Positions 7,608 to 16,569 of a stretch of 20,839 bases of DNA are shown here, piece after piece. Every line of letters starts with the position of its first letter. The first letter of the stretch is position 1. Position numbers and translations under genes: made by a program. This DNA is from an uncultured Parafilimonas sp. (GTDB lineage: Bacteria; Bacteroidota; Bacteroidia; Chitinophagales; Chitinophagaceae), in the NCBI GenBank assembly GCA_937892395.1, contig CALAGJ010000196.1, positions 1 to 20,839 of the forward strand, in the 5' to 3' direction. The notes beneath the pieces are model-generated. The model was not told the DNA's origin. It did no database searches and was given only the letters and a program-made list of their open reading frames with translations.

Positions 7608-8558
7608 ATGTTAAAAAAACTGATTCCTTTTATATTGATTATTATATGCTCTGTTGTCGCTAATGCCTTTAGAATTCAGCCTTCAGTTAAACAACAAGCA
7701 GCTGGTATTAAAACAATAGTAATTGATGCAGGCCATGGAGGCAAAGATTTTGGCGCAGCTGGGGCAATGTCTTACGAAAAAGATATTAGTTTGGCTGTTT
7801 CATTAAAATTGCAGGAAGTTTTACAAAAAGCCTTACCTGAGGTACGGATAGTAATGACAAGGACCATTGATATTTATCAGCATCCTTCCTTAAAAGCAAA
7901 TATCGCAAATCAAGCAAAGGGAGATTTATTTGTATGTATTCATTGTAATGCCGCTTTTCCTACAAAACATAGTGAAATTTCCGGATACAAAACCGTTACA
8001 TATTATACCGGCAAGGGAAGTAAAAGACGTAAACATACAAAGCAGGTACCTCAGTACCGGTATTGGACTACGCCAAATCCGGCAAAAGGTACCGAAACAT
8101 ATATATGGGCTGTACATAAAAATGATGCTAAAGAAGTGGCGCTTCGTGAAAATGAATCACTCTATTCAGATAGTACTATGATAGATGAAGTTGGTGATTT
8201 TGATCCTGATAGTCCAGAAAAGAGAATTCTTTACACCCTCAAAACTCAGCAATATTTTACCAGAAGTGCCAACTTGGCTTTGATGATTGAAGAAGAGTTT
8301 CAAAAATCCGGCAGAATAAGCAGAGATGCACGCCAAAGACAAACAGGTATATGGGTTTTACAAGCCACAGCTATGCCGAGTGTGCTGGTAGAAACGGGCT
8401 ATATCACAAATCCTGAAGAGGAAGAATATTTGAATAGCCAGGAAGGCCAATATCAAATATGCGATGCTGTTACAAAAGCAATACTTAGATATAAATCAGC
8501 TTTGGAATCTAATACGCTGCCCACTCCTATGCAGGATGTTGCAGAACCGGGTCAGTAA
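7608..8558 (+). CDS. N-acetylmuramoyl-L-alanine amidase (Amidase_3)
   Basis: Zinc amidase that cleaves the bond between MurNAc and the stem peptide of peptidoglycan. 316 residues, with a signal peptide at about 1-20 (ending VVANA). Seen: IVIDAGHGGKDFGA (zinc ligand H43), YEKDISL (E57), VCIHCNA (H112) and the catalytic PSVLVETGYITN (E262), so the active site is complete. An extra segment of roughly 90 residues (about 121-213, basic KGSKRRKHTK then a helix-like acidic stretch) lies between H112 and the last motif. In AmiB/AmiC enzymes an insert in this place acts as an autoinhibitory helix, so regulation by an activator is plausible (inference). The C-terminus is a short Pro-rich tail. First gene of a rightward set with the MlaD and OstA-like genes. 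Confidence 0.93.
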   Translation: MLKKLIPFILIIICSVVANAFRIQPSVKQQAAGIKTIVIDAGHGGKDFGAAGAMSYEKDISLAVSLKLQEVLQKALPEVRIVMTRTIDIYQHPSLKANIANQAKGDLFVCIHCNAAFPTKHSEISGYKTVTYYTGKGSKRRKHTKQVPQYRYWTTPNPAKGTETYIWAVHKNDAKEVALRENESLYSDSTMIDEVGDFDPDSPEKRILYTLKTQQYFTRSANLALMIEEEFQKSGRISRDARQRQTGIWVLQATAMPSVLVETGYITNPEEEEYLNSQEGQYQICDAVTKAILRYKSALESNTLPTPMQDVAEPGQ

Positions 8559-8653
8559 TTTTAACCGGTATTTATTGCCTACTTCGCTTTATCTGTTAGC
8601 TTTGCTTTTTTGAAAGTAGCAAGTTGACTTATCGACTTGGTAGTTTTAAACAG

Positions 8654-8676
8654 ACAGGTTATAAAACAAAACCTGT
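8654..8676 (+). other. Short inverted repeat before the MlaD start
   Basis: ACAGGTT (8654-8660), a 9-nt loop, then AACCTGT (8670-8676), ending 11 nt before the ATG at 8688. It lies in the 129-bp amidase-mlaD gap. No T-run follows, so it is not a clear terminator; it could affect mRNA stability or initiation. Weak evidence. Confidence 0.3.
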
Positions 8677-8687
8677 AAAATTCTAAT

Positions 8688-9701
8688 ATGAAAGTTTCCA
8701 ATGAAACCAAAATAGGTGCTCTTACCATTGTAGCCCTTACCTTTTTAGTGTTAGGCTATAATTTTTTGCAAGGAAGAAGTGTATTTAAAACAGGTAATTT
8801 TTTGTACGCAAAATATAAACAAACCAGCCAATTGATGGCTAGCAACCCCGTTTTTATTAATGGGTTTCAAGTGGGAAATGTGTATGCCACAGAAGCAGCA
8901 GACATTACCTTACAAGAAATTATCGTTGAAATAAAATTGAAAGACAGTTATCAGATACCAAAAAATTCTATTGCCATCATCGAAGGGTCTTTACTAAGCA
9001 CACCATCTATTAAAATTATATTGGGAAACAGTAAAGAATATCTTCAGAGTGGGGACACATTGCTCACACAAGAATCCGCCGGTATGTTTGAAGGTATATC
9101 TTCAAAGTTGGACCCCATCAGTCATCAAATTCAAAAAACCCTTTCATCTTTAGATACAGTATTGCTCAATGTAAATTCAGTGCTAGATCCCTCTACAAAA
9201 AATAATTTGCAAAGTGTAATCAGTAATTTGAATCAAGCCACTGCTGGCATTGTGGTGAGTACTTCTTCTTTGCAGCAATTACTCAATACACAAACTGGTG
9301 CTTTAGCCGGCTCATTAAATAATGTGAATAGTTTTACAAAAACCCTTGCCGACAACAATGATAAAATAACAGGTACGTTAAGTAATTTGGAAACCACTAC
9401 CGCAAAGTTTTCAAAGTTGGATTTAGAAACAACTATGAAATCATTGGATGCAAGTATGAAACAATTGAATGATATTGTATCAAAAGTAAATGCAGGAAAT
9501 GGTAGTTTGGGTTCATTGATAAATGACGAAACTTTGTACACCAACTTAAATAATAGTGTAAGAAGTCTAAATACACTCATGGATGATTTAAGGGTAAATC
9601 CAAAACGCTATGTAAATATTTCTGTATTTGGGAAAAAGGATAAAGGTGGTTATTTACAACAGCCATTACCACAACAAGATTCTGCAACAAAAAAGCCCTA
9701 A
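8688..9701 (+). CDS. MlaD/MCE family lipid-transport protein
   Basis: 337-residue single-pass protein anchored in the inner membrane and facing the periplasm. One transmembrane helix lies at residues 10-28 (ALTIVALTFLVLGYNFL). It is followed by an MCE domain at about 37-115, with VFINGFQVGNV, a VEIKLKDSYQIPKNS strand pair and SLLSTPSIKIILG. Residues 135-310 are Ser/Thr/Asn/Leu-rich and helical in character (LNNVNSFTKTLADNNDKIT), as in the long helices after the domain in other MlaD-type proteins. The C-terminus is a Gln/Pro-rich tail. MCE proteins form rings that shuttle lipids between the two membranes with an MlaE permease and MlaF ATPase. Neither partner is encoded here, so they must be elsewhere in the genome. 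It sits between the amidase and the OstA-like gene. Confidence 0.9.
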   Translation: MKVSNETKIGALTIVALTFLVLGYNFLQGRSVFKTGNFLYAKYKQTSQLMASNPVFINGFQVGNVYATEAADITLQEIIVEIKLKDSYQIPKNSIAIIEGSLLSTPSIKIILGNSKEYLQSGDTLLTQESAGMFEGISSKLDPISHQIQKTLSSLDTVLLNVNSVLDPSTKNNLQSVISNLNQATAGIVVSTSSLQQLLNTQTGALAGSLNNVNSFTKTLADNNDKITGTLSNLETTTAKFSKLDLETTMKSLDASMKQLNDIVSKVNAGNGSLGSLINDETLYTNLNNSVRSLNTLMDDLRVNPKRYVNISVFGKKDKGGYLQQPLPQQDSATKKP

Positions 9702-9760
9702 TTTAATCGCTGGTATTGAGTTTTATTCGAATGAAATTGCAACAAAATTTATGTATTGGG

Positions 9761-11542
9761 ATGAAAATGGTTAAACCACTGTTTTTATTTTTTATACTAT
9801 TTTATTGCCATCAGGTTAATGCACAAACAAATTATACAGATACTACAAGACCCCTTAATACAAGTCAGATTTATATCGTTCAGGCTTTGAGATTAAACTA
9901 TCAAAAGATTGATAGTGTAGAATACCAGAGTGCTGCAGGAAATGTAATTATCAGACAGGAGGCTACACTTTTTTATTGTGACAGTGTAGTCATCAACAAA
10001 AACTTGAATCAGATGCAGGCCTATGGCCATGTGCACATCAACGATGCTGATAGCATTCATACTTATGCTGATTATTTGAAGTATAATGGTCAGGAAAAAA
10101 AAGCTTATTTAGACAAAAATGTAAAACTGACAGATGGCAAAGGCACACTTACAACAAAATCGCTCACCTATGATGTCAATACAAAACTTGGTATCTATAC
10201 AACTCCGGGGAAGGTTGTAAATGGAAAAACAATTTTAACCAGCAATGAAGGATTTTATTATGGAGATACAAAGGATATTTATTTTAAGAAAAAAGTAATA
10301 CTAACAGATCCGGAATACGTACTAAAAACGGATACGCTGCTATACAATACAGAAACCGGTATTGCTACATTTGTAGCACCAACGGAAATACTAAGTGGCA
10401 AGCGAAAAGTGCTAACCAGTTCAGGATACTATGACGCAAAAGCTCGTAAAACGTATTTTGGCCGAAGGCCACATATTGAAGACAGTACTACAGTTTTAGA
10501 TGCGGATGATGTTGCATTTGATGATAGTACAGGGTTTAGTGAGGCCAATGGCAATGTGGTGTATAAGGATACAGCACAAGGTGTAACAATACTTGCTAAT
10601 AATTTAAAGTCGAATAAAAAGACCTCTTCATTTCTTGCCACTCAAAGACCAATACTCATTTTAAAACAAGAGAATGATTCAGTTTTTGTAGCTGCTGATA
10701 CATTTTTTAGTGCTAAGTTATCTGCATTGAGGCTGGTAAGAAATATTCCGGAACTGAAGACAAAAGATAGTGCCCCTATTGTGGATTCATCCATACAACA
10801 GCCCATTAATGACAGCACAAAAGCAGACAGTATCCCTCTTGTAGATTCATCTATACAACAGCCCATTAAAGTTAGTGCAAAAGCAGACAGTGCAGATCGA
10901 TTTATAGAAGCCTATTTTCATGTGCGTATATTTTCAGACAGCCTGCAAGCTGCGGGTGATAGTCTTTTCTTGAGCTTAGAAGACAGTGTGTTTAGGCTCT
11001 TCAAAAATCCTGTGGTGTGGGGCCAGGAAAGTCAGATTACAGGAGATACTATTTATTTATTTACTGGCAATAAAAAGCCAAAGGAATTATACGTTTTTGA
11101 GAATGCCCTTAGCATACAAAGAACCAAAGAGGATTTTTATAATCAAGTAAGAGGAAGAACCATGCGAGGATATTTTGACACCTCTGGCAATCTTCAAAAA
11201 GTGAGGGCACAGGGCAATGCAGAAAGTGTGTACTATGCTCAGGACGATGGAGGGAAATACGTAGGTGTAAACAAGTCATCTGCGGATATGATTGATATGT
11301 TTTTTAAAAATAAGGAAGCCGAAAAAGTAGTATTCCGAGTAAACTTGGATGGTACAAGTTATCCAATGGGTCAGGTGGATCATGTTACCATGCGGCTCAA
11401 TGGTTTTCAATGGTTAGATTCAAAAAGACCAAAGTCAAAATATGATTTGTTTATGGATGTATTAGATCCGGAGCCTGTTTCCAATCCTGCTAAACTGCCT
11501 GAAAAATCTGAAAATGAAGAAAAGATTGAAAGTAATCCTTAG
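9761..11542 (+). CDS. OstA/LptA-like periplasmic protein
   Basis: About 593 residues, with a signal peptide (MKMVKPLFLFFILFYCHQVNA). The frame is open from a TTG at 9716 and has an ATG at 9731. I prefer the ATG at 9761 because it places the signal peptide at the N-terminus, though 9767 is also possible. The first half has repeated OstA/LptA beta-jellyroll strands: GNVIIRQEATLFYCDSVVIN, MQAYGHVHINDADSIHTYAD, KKAYLDKNVKLTDGKGTL, GSGYYDAK-like turns. LptA-type proteins bridge LPS from the inner membrane to LptD; the LptD-like protein is encoded in the same neighbourhood. A linker rich in Asp/Ser/Pro carries a 20-residue tandem duplication and separates off a second OstA-like part (KELYVFENALSIQRT, LQKVRAQGNAESVYY). 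It starts 59 nt after mlaD, so probably cotranscribed. Confidence 0.85.
   Translation: MKMVKPLFLFFILFYCHQVNAQTNYTDTTRPLNTSQIYIVQALRLNYQKIDSVEYQSAAGNVIIRQEATLFYCDSVVINKNLNQMQAYGHVHINDADSIHTYADYLKYNGQEKKAYLDKNVKLTDGKGTLTTKSLTYDVNTKLGIYTTPGKVVNGKTILTSNEGFYYGDTKDIYFKKKVILTDPEYVLKTDTLLYNTETGIATFVAPTEILSGKRKVLTSSGYYDAKARKTYFGRRPHIEDSTTVLDADDVAFDDSTGFSEANGNVVYKDTAQGVTILANNLKSNKKTSSFLATQRPILILKQENDSVFVAADTFFSAKLSALRLVRNIPELKTKDSAPIVDSSIQQPINDSTKADSIPLVDSSIQQPIKVSAKADSADRFIEAYFHVRIFSDSLQAAGDSLFLSLEDSVFRLFKNPVVWGQESQITGDTIYLFTGNKKPKELYVFENALSIQRTKEDFYNQVRGRTMRGYFDTSGNLQKVRAQGNAESVYYAQDDGGKYVGVNKSSADMIDMFFKNKEAEKVVFRVNLDGTSYPMGQVDHVTMRLNGFQWLDSKRPKSKYDLFMDVLDPEPVSNPAKLPEKSENEEKIESNP
10771..10890 (+). 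repeat. 60-bp in-frame tandem duplication in the OstA-like gene
   Basis: Two adjacent 60-bp units (10771-10830 and 10831-10890) differ at 10 positions by my count, about 83% identical. Each encodes 20 residues with the shared core VDSSIQQPI and a following KADS. The unit is an exact number of codons, so the frame is kept. It lies in the linker between the two OstA-like parts. Confidence 0.88.
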
Positions 11543-11627
11543 TAAAATACTTTAAACAAATAGTGATTCATTTAGGACGAGTATGCAGGTCAAGTAAATA
11601 AATATCTACCTTGCTACAGTGTAAGGT

Positions 11628-12110
11628 TTATTTAAAATCTCTTTTTAAAACCTCCAAACATTTTTGAATAAATTCAATAAACTTTAATTTCTCCTCTTTT
11701 GAAAAATCTGCTAATAATTTGTCATTACCAACTTGTCTGATTATTTCTAATTTTTTAATAATTTCATCACCGGCTTTTGTAAGTAATAGTCTTTTTCTAC
11801 GCCGATCATGCTTGTCAAATGCCTGAGCTATAAGTCCCTTTTCTAACAGTACATTAATCAGATTTGTAATATTTGCCCTACTCACATTCATAGCATCAGC
11901 CAGTTCTTTTGCCAATAAAGGTTTCTCCTGTGGATTTTCTTGTAGATAAATGATATTAGGATCATTGGCCAAATAAAGCAGGATAAGCCATTGCTGTGTG
12001 GTTATGCCATAATCTTTGGTAAGCATATCCCCATTTTTCTGAAGGGTTTCATTGATTTTGAAAATATGAAAAACTAAGGAAGCATTTAGACTTTTTTTAA
12101 TTTTTGCCAT
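11628..12110 (-). CDS. MarR family transcriptional regulator
   Basis: 160-residue winged-helix regulator. Residues 5-30 form the dimerisation helix, and ITTQQWLILLYLAND (36-50) begins the DNA-binding domain. Helices KPLLAKELADAMNVSRANITNLINVL (63-88) include the recognition helix. The wing is DKHDRRRKRLLLTKAG (99-114), the typical MarR D-x-R-D-x-R-like pattern followed by LT. The C-terminal helices complete the dimer interface. It lacks the single conserved Cys seen in OhrR-type oxidation sensors near the N-terminus, so a small-molecule ligand is likelier (inference). It lies 181 bp downstream of the patatin-like gene on the same strand and converges with the OstA-like gene. Its targets are unknown; its own promoter or the patatin gene are the simplest candidates. 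Confidence 0.92.
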   Translation of the reverse strand: MAKIKKSLNASLVFHIFKINETLQKNGDMLTKDYGITTQQWLILLYLANDPNIIYLQENPQEKPLLAKELADAMNVSRANITNLINVLLEKGLIAQAFDKHDRRRKRLLLTKAGDEIIKKLEIIRQVGNDKLLADFSKEEKLKFIEFIQKCLEVLKRDFK

Positions 12111-12291
12111 TTTCTAATTTTGAAATTTTCTTTTGATGACGTTCAAAATTATAGGACTTGTATGAAATGCTTAAAAGTTTATCCATTCTGAACACATTGT
12201 ATAGAAATATAATAGGATAAACCGATATTTTCATTGATGGTGTACATGCAATAAAAAATAGTTTATGTAGGATAATTGATATTGGTCTATC

Positions 12292-13839
12292 TCATACAAT
12301 CTTCTCCCTTTCTATTTTGAATTTTTCCCAATCAAAGGCGTCAAATTGTTTTGACTTGCCATCTATCCATACAGTACCTCCTTTAAAAAATGCAATGCCG
12401 GCTTCCACACCTTTTATAAAAAGCTCTTTTTGTTTTTCATAACTAATACTAAAGTCTAACCAGTTTTGTTTTTCCATATCCACATGTCCAATACACATTT
12501 CATACACTGCATTCTTTTTTAAGAATTCACGGTCATAATTGAATCGTATGGTGTTGAATATTTTTTTTAGTAGCCCTGTAAAAGCAAGCATAGATGACTT
12601 CTTGGGCTTATTTAAATCTATATGATCTTCATCTTCTAAACGAACACCAAAGGTGGGCATTCTTGCAATTTTTATTTTAGGATTGTGAAATACATTGTAA
12701 GGGAAATTTGAAAGTACTCCACCGTCAATAAATAATGCCTGGTATGTTTCTCTGTTTTTATAACTTCTTTTTGTAATACGGTCTTGCTGAAAATTGCTCT
12801 GATCTTTTACACGCTTTGACACACTTATTTTAAAGGGCTCAAAAAATATTGGAATAGACATGGAGGCTCTTACAAAATCTGCAGGGTTTACCGCATCTGG
12901 GTTTTCGTAATAATCAGCAGCCATTGCAGGAAATTCAACTTTAGATTCATTGGTGATATCGCTGGTTACAAGGGTTATATATGGTGGAGATATATGGTCA
13001 TTGTCTCCTGCTATTTGTAGTGCACTACGCTCAGGTCGAAGATGTGCATCCCCAATTTCTGTTTTCATTTTAGCTTCTAAATCTGCAATATTTTTAATGT
13101 TGTTTTTGGAGAGAATTTTTTCAATCCATTTGTAAAATTCCTGACCTGGGTTAATCCCAAAACCTGCTCTTTTAAATCGCCATGCATAATAAATGATTAC
13201 CCCAAGTACAATCAGTAAAACAATAAGTGCAATAAAAGAAACGACAACCAATACATCATAAACTTTTATTAATCCTGCCGCAGGCCAGAGGCCAAATAAT
13301 ACCCTTCCAAATACTGCGATGATTGAAAAAAGAAAAGGAGTAGCCAAGGCAAATAAAATAATGTTTTTTAGTATGCCAATACGCTTTGGATGGGATACAA
13401 ACATTTTTATGAGCCACTTACCAAATTTACTTCCATCCACTAGTTTCCAGAGATTAAAATCTAGCATTTCTTGGAGTATAATTTCACTTTTATATTCAAA
13501 TGAATAATCAGACTTCTCATAATTTTTTTTGTCTGTACCAGCTAATAGAATCGTATTGATTGCCCCAGCACTTGTGCCAGCTAATTTTAAAAATCTGAAG
13601 CCCAGTTTTTCTAGTACATAAGTATAACCAATAAGTGCAACACCAAGCACACCCCCGCCTTCTTGCACATAGTTTACATATTGATATGTTCTGTTATTCT
13701 CCACAGCAATCATATCACTATAATGAGGCATTGGTTTATTGCCATTATCTGTGAGATCCTGCTGTAATGTATCAATCAGTCGATCTGCACCTGTTTCTTC
13801 GATGAAAGTTTTGTAGTTATATTTAATCTCCTGATTCAT
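12292..13839 (-). CDS. Patatin-like phospholipase family protein with internal membrane segments
   Basis: 515-residue serine acyl hydrolase of the patatin family. The oxyanion-hole motif GGGVLG is at 61-66, the nucleophile S90 is in GTSAG (88-92), ASMSIPIFFEPF lies at 325-336, and the catalytic aspartate D372 is in DGG (372-374). The Ser-Asp dyad is complete. Unusually, two strongly hydrophobic helices (about 157-182 and 194-219) lie between the nucleophile and the aspartate, flanked by basic residues (HPKR at 150-153, RFKR at 221-224). There is no N-terminal signal peptide, so the catalytic parts on both sides are probably cytosolic with a hairpin in the inner membrane. It likely acts on membrane phospholipids or acyl lipids (inference). 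Stands alone or with the MarR gene downstream. Confidence 0.87.
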   Translation of the reverse strand: MNQEIKYNYKTFIEETGADRLIDTLQQDLTDNGNKPMPHYSDMIAVENNRTYQYVNYVQEGGGVLGVALIGYTYVLEKLGFRFLKLAGTSAGAINTILLAGTDKKNYEKSDYSFEYKSEIILQEMLDFNLWKLVDGSKFGKWLIKMFVSHPKRIGILKNIILFALATPFLFSIIAVFGRVLFGLWPAAGLIKVYDVLVVVSFIALIVLLIVLGVIIYYAWRFKRAGFGINPGQEFYKWIEKILSKNNIKNIADLEAKMKTEIGDAHLRPERSALQIAGDNDHISPPYITLVTSDITNESKVEFPAMAADYYENPDAVNPADFVRASMSIPIFFEPFKISVSKRVKDQSNFQQDRITKRSYKNRETYQALFIDGGVLSNFPYNVFHNPKIKIARMPTFGVRLEDEDHIDLNKPKKSSMLAFTGLLKKIFNTIRFNYDREFLKKNAVYEMCIGHVDMEKQNWLDFSISYEKQKELFIKGVEAGIAFFKGGTVWIDGKSKQFDAFDWEKFKIEREKIV

Positions 13840-14077
13840 AATTCAATTTTTTTAAAAATTTATTCCATTTCAAAAATTCTTTAGTAGAACAACAAACTAC
13901 CATGTATGTTACCCATCTATAGGTATTAATTTTTGCTACGCAATGATTTTTTTGCTTATAGTACATCCATGAGAGCAATACATACATCATCATTCAACGT
14001 GTTTATTTATATTGATTTAACCCAAATATAAAGTCAACATATTTTTCTTTTTTACTTAAAGTGGGTAGAATTTATTC

Positions 14078-15493
14078 TTACTGCTTCTTCACACTAAAAT
14101 AATAAACAGGTAGGCCAATAGCTGTTATTAATACGCCAAGCAAAGAATTGATAAGTTCCGATTGTCCGGTCATGTAATTTGATATATCATAGTACAAAGT
14201 ACTTACTAAGAAAAAGAGTGTAAAGCCTGCAAATAAAAATGGGACAATTGGGTATCCCCATACTTTATATGGTCTATCCGCATCTTTCAATTTATGCCTC
14301 AGTACGAAAACGCCTAATGCACTCATTCCATAAAAAAACCAAGTTACAAAAACCAACATATCAGTAAGCATATCAAATGGGCCGCTGCATATCAGCAATG
14401 TACTCCATACACCATTCAGCAAAAGTGCATTGCCAGGTGTAGCAAATCGAGGATGCACTTTGCCCGCAAATGAAAAAAGCCTGCTTTCTTTACCCATTGC
14501 CATGGTAATACGTGCTGTAGCAAGTATATTGGCATTGGCTGTGCCCAATGTACTTAGCATAACCATGCATGCTATGATGCCTCCACCAGCTATACCCCAC
14601 AAAATAGTAGCAGTATCGCTGGCTATGAATGACGAATGCTTCATTGCATCTACAGGCATTACATAGAGGTATGCAAGATTTACCAAGGCATAAATGATAA
14701 CACAAAACAATAAGCCCCAAAAAAGACTACGTGGAATGTTTTTCTGTGGTTCTTTTATTTCTCCGGCAATGAAGGTAATATTATTCCAACCATCATAAGC
14801 CCAGAATGCTCCAGCTAATGCTGTAATATAAGCACCAAGTAAGCCCTGATGTTTCATTTCCCAATCTGCCCCAGGAGTATAAAAATTTGCAGCGCTACCA
14901 TTTCCTGAAAATAGAATTCCAAATACAAGCATTACAATGGCAATTGCTTTTAATGCCGTAAGTATTCTTTGCAAAGCACTACCATACAATACGCTGATAT
15001 AATTGACGGCACTTAGCAACCATACAATAAAAATGGTCAGTAATTTTAAGCCAGCATTTTCAAGAAGATACAGTGTACCCACAAATGGTATATGAAATGC
15101 ACTTGCTTTTTCAACGGCATCAGAAAAGCGGGGTAGGTTTATAAAATAGTTGGCATACTGTGCAAATACATAAGCAATACTTGCATTGCCAGCTGTATTA
15201 AAAACAGCAAAAGCTGCCCACCCATACATAAATGCAAAACCAGACCCATACATCTTTTGAAAGAAAACATATTGTCCACCGGTTTCTGGAATCATAGCAG
15301 CCACTTCGGCATTACTCAAGGCACCGAATAATGTAATGATGCCAGCTACAATCCATACAGAAATTAAAAGCAAAGGATTTGCCAACTGTCCAGCCATTAA
15401 TGCGGGTTTCATAAAAATACCGCTACCTATCACACCACCCACCACTATGGCAATTGAGGTGGCAGCACCTAGCTTTCTTTCTAATATTTTCAT
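14078..15493 (-). CDS. APC superfamily amino-acid permease
   Basis: 471-residue inner-membrane transporter with about twelve hydrophobic segments. The unwound first helix carries GVIGSGIFMKP (20-30), the amino-acid carboxylate-binding signature of the LAT/SLC7-like APC branch. WAYDGWNNITFIAGEIKEPQKNIPRS (231-256, helix 6 and following loop) is also characteristic of that branch, which includes the serine/threonine exchanger SteT. The start ATG (15491-15493) overlaps the TGA stop of the Rieske oxygenase gene by 4 bp, the ATGA arrangement of translational coupling. The coupling suggests it imports the oxygenase substrate, or exports or exchanges the product (inference). Alternatively it is a general amino-acid exchanger. 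Confidence 0.93.
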   Translation of the reverse strand: MKILERKLGAATSIAIVVGGVIGSGIFMKPALMAGQLANPLLLISVWIVAGIITLFGALSNAEVAAMIPETGGQYVFFQKMYGSGFAFMYGWAAFAVFNTAGNASIAYVFAQYANYFINLPRFSDAVEKASAFHIPFVGTLYLLENAGLKLLTIFIVWLLSAVNYISVLYGSALQRILTALKAIAIVMLVFGILFSGNGSAANFYTPGADWEMKHQGLLGAYITALAGAFWAYDGWNNITFIAGEIKEPQKNIPRSLFWGLLFCVIIYALVNLAYLYVMPVDAMKHSSFIASDTATILWGIAGGGIIACMVMLSTLGTANANILATARITMAMGKESRLFSFAGKVHPRFATPGNALLLNGVWSTLLICSGPFDMLTDMLVFVTWFFYGMSALGVFVLRHKLKDADRPYKVWGYPIVPFLFAGFTLFFLVSTLYYDISNYMTGQSELINSLLGVLITAIGLPVYYFSVKKQ

Positions 15494-16569
15494 GATAGAT
15501 GTGATGCTATAAGCGAATGGAAATGATGTGTGCCCTGCTCTCTTGTTACTGAATATCTGCCTTGATGATAGAATCTGCTTCTTATGCCTTTTTGCACCTG
15601 CTGCACCACTTCTTCATCCTCATGTTCTACAGTATCTAAACCACTACCTGCGCCAATATTTAATTTTGAATTATCATATACAAAACTTAAAAAACGGACT
15701 TTGCAGGTATCCACCGTAAGAGGTTCTACAATATTTAAGGATAAACCCCATGGGTAAAAATTAAACATCATATTTGGGAATACCCAGAAATAATAAGCTG
15801 CTACTTCTTTGCCATAGTCGGGTGAGCCCTCCGGAATGGTAAAGCAACTATCTCCTTTTTTTCCAATGCCAAGCTGTAGATTGCAATAGGTAAATATTTC
15901 AGTGGTGTATTCCCCAAAATCTAATACCTGATTGAGTCCTGCATGTACAAATGGTATGTGAAATCCTTCTAGATAATTTTCGCAGTATAATGCCCAGCTT
16001 GCTTGTACAGTATAATCTTTTGATAATTCCGGATGATACACCAGCTTGTCCATCGGAAGCCAGTTTACCCGATCCATCATTTCTTTTAAGTATAATGCTG
16101 CTGGCAAAGATGGAGTTAATGAAGTGAACAATAACTGCCCCCATTTAAAAAGCGGTAAGCGATGCAGATTATCACTGTCTGACGGAAAATTTTGAACTTC
16201 TTTAAACTCCGGCATGGATAGAAAGCAGCCATTCATAGCAAACTGCCTACCATGATATCGGCAACGAAGGTGCTTTGACTTACATGGCTCATAGACCAAT
16301 AGATTGCCGCGGTGCGTACAAACATTACTCATGCAATGTATTTCTTTGTTTTCATCGCAGGTAAGTACAATTGGTTCATTCAGAAAATGCTCAAGCAAAA
16401 TAAATGGCTGCGCCTGATAAGGCTCCGCTACTTGTGCTGCAAATCCTGCATACTGCCAGGATGGTGCAAATATTTGTTCTTTGGATGCTTCATAAAATTT
16501 AGGTTCTAAGTAAAATGAAGTATCAATAGTGTGGGCAAGTGAAATATCCTGATGTACAAAAAACTTCAT
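15490..16569 (-). CDS. Rieske non-heme iron oxygenase, alpha-subunit type
   Basis: 359-residue oxygenase of the ring-hydroxylating dioxygenase alpha-subunit fold. The Rieske [2Fe-2S] ligands are C84-x-H86 and C103-x2-H106, with the usual 16-residue gap. The mononuclear iron site follows as N198-x2-E201-x2-H204-x4-H209 (ENYLEGFHIPFVH), and D318 in HEDEEVVQQVQKG is the likely carboxylate ligand. All metal ligands are present. The C-terminal GRYSVTREQGTHHFH resembles oxygenases of the choline-, glycine-betaine- and carnitine-monooxygenase sort more than aromatic dioxygenases, but this is impression only. No beta subunit, ferredoxin or reductase is nearby, so electrons must come from a protein encoded elsewhere. 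First gene of a two-gene operon with the permease. Confidence 0.88.
   Translation of the reverse strand: MKFFVHQDISLAHTIDTSFYLEPKFYEASKEQIFAPSWQYAGFAAQVAEPYQAQPFILLEHFLNEPIVLTCDENKEIHCMSNVCTHRGNLLVYEPCKSKHLRCRYHGRQFAMNGCFLSMPEFKEVQNFPSDSDNLHRLPLFKWGQLLFTSLTPSLPAALYLKEMMDRVNWLPMDKLVYHPELSKDYTVQASWALYCENYLEGFHIPFVHAGLNQVLDFGEYTTEIFTYCNLQLGIGKKGDSCFTIPEGSPDYGKEVAAYYFWVFPNMMFNFYPWGLSLNIVEPLTVDTCKVRFLSFVYDNSKLNIGAGSGLDTVEHEDEEVVQQVQKGIRSRFYHQGRYSVTREQGTHHFHSLIASHLS

Noticed and set aside
11596..11633. Possible bidirectional terminator between the OstA-like and MarR genes
   Set aside because: Only a 5-bp inner stem (ACCTT/AAGGT) with a 10-nt loop and an AT-only outer pairing broken by a bulge, overlapping the MarR stop codon. 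Too weak.
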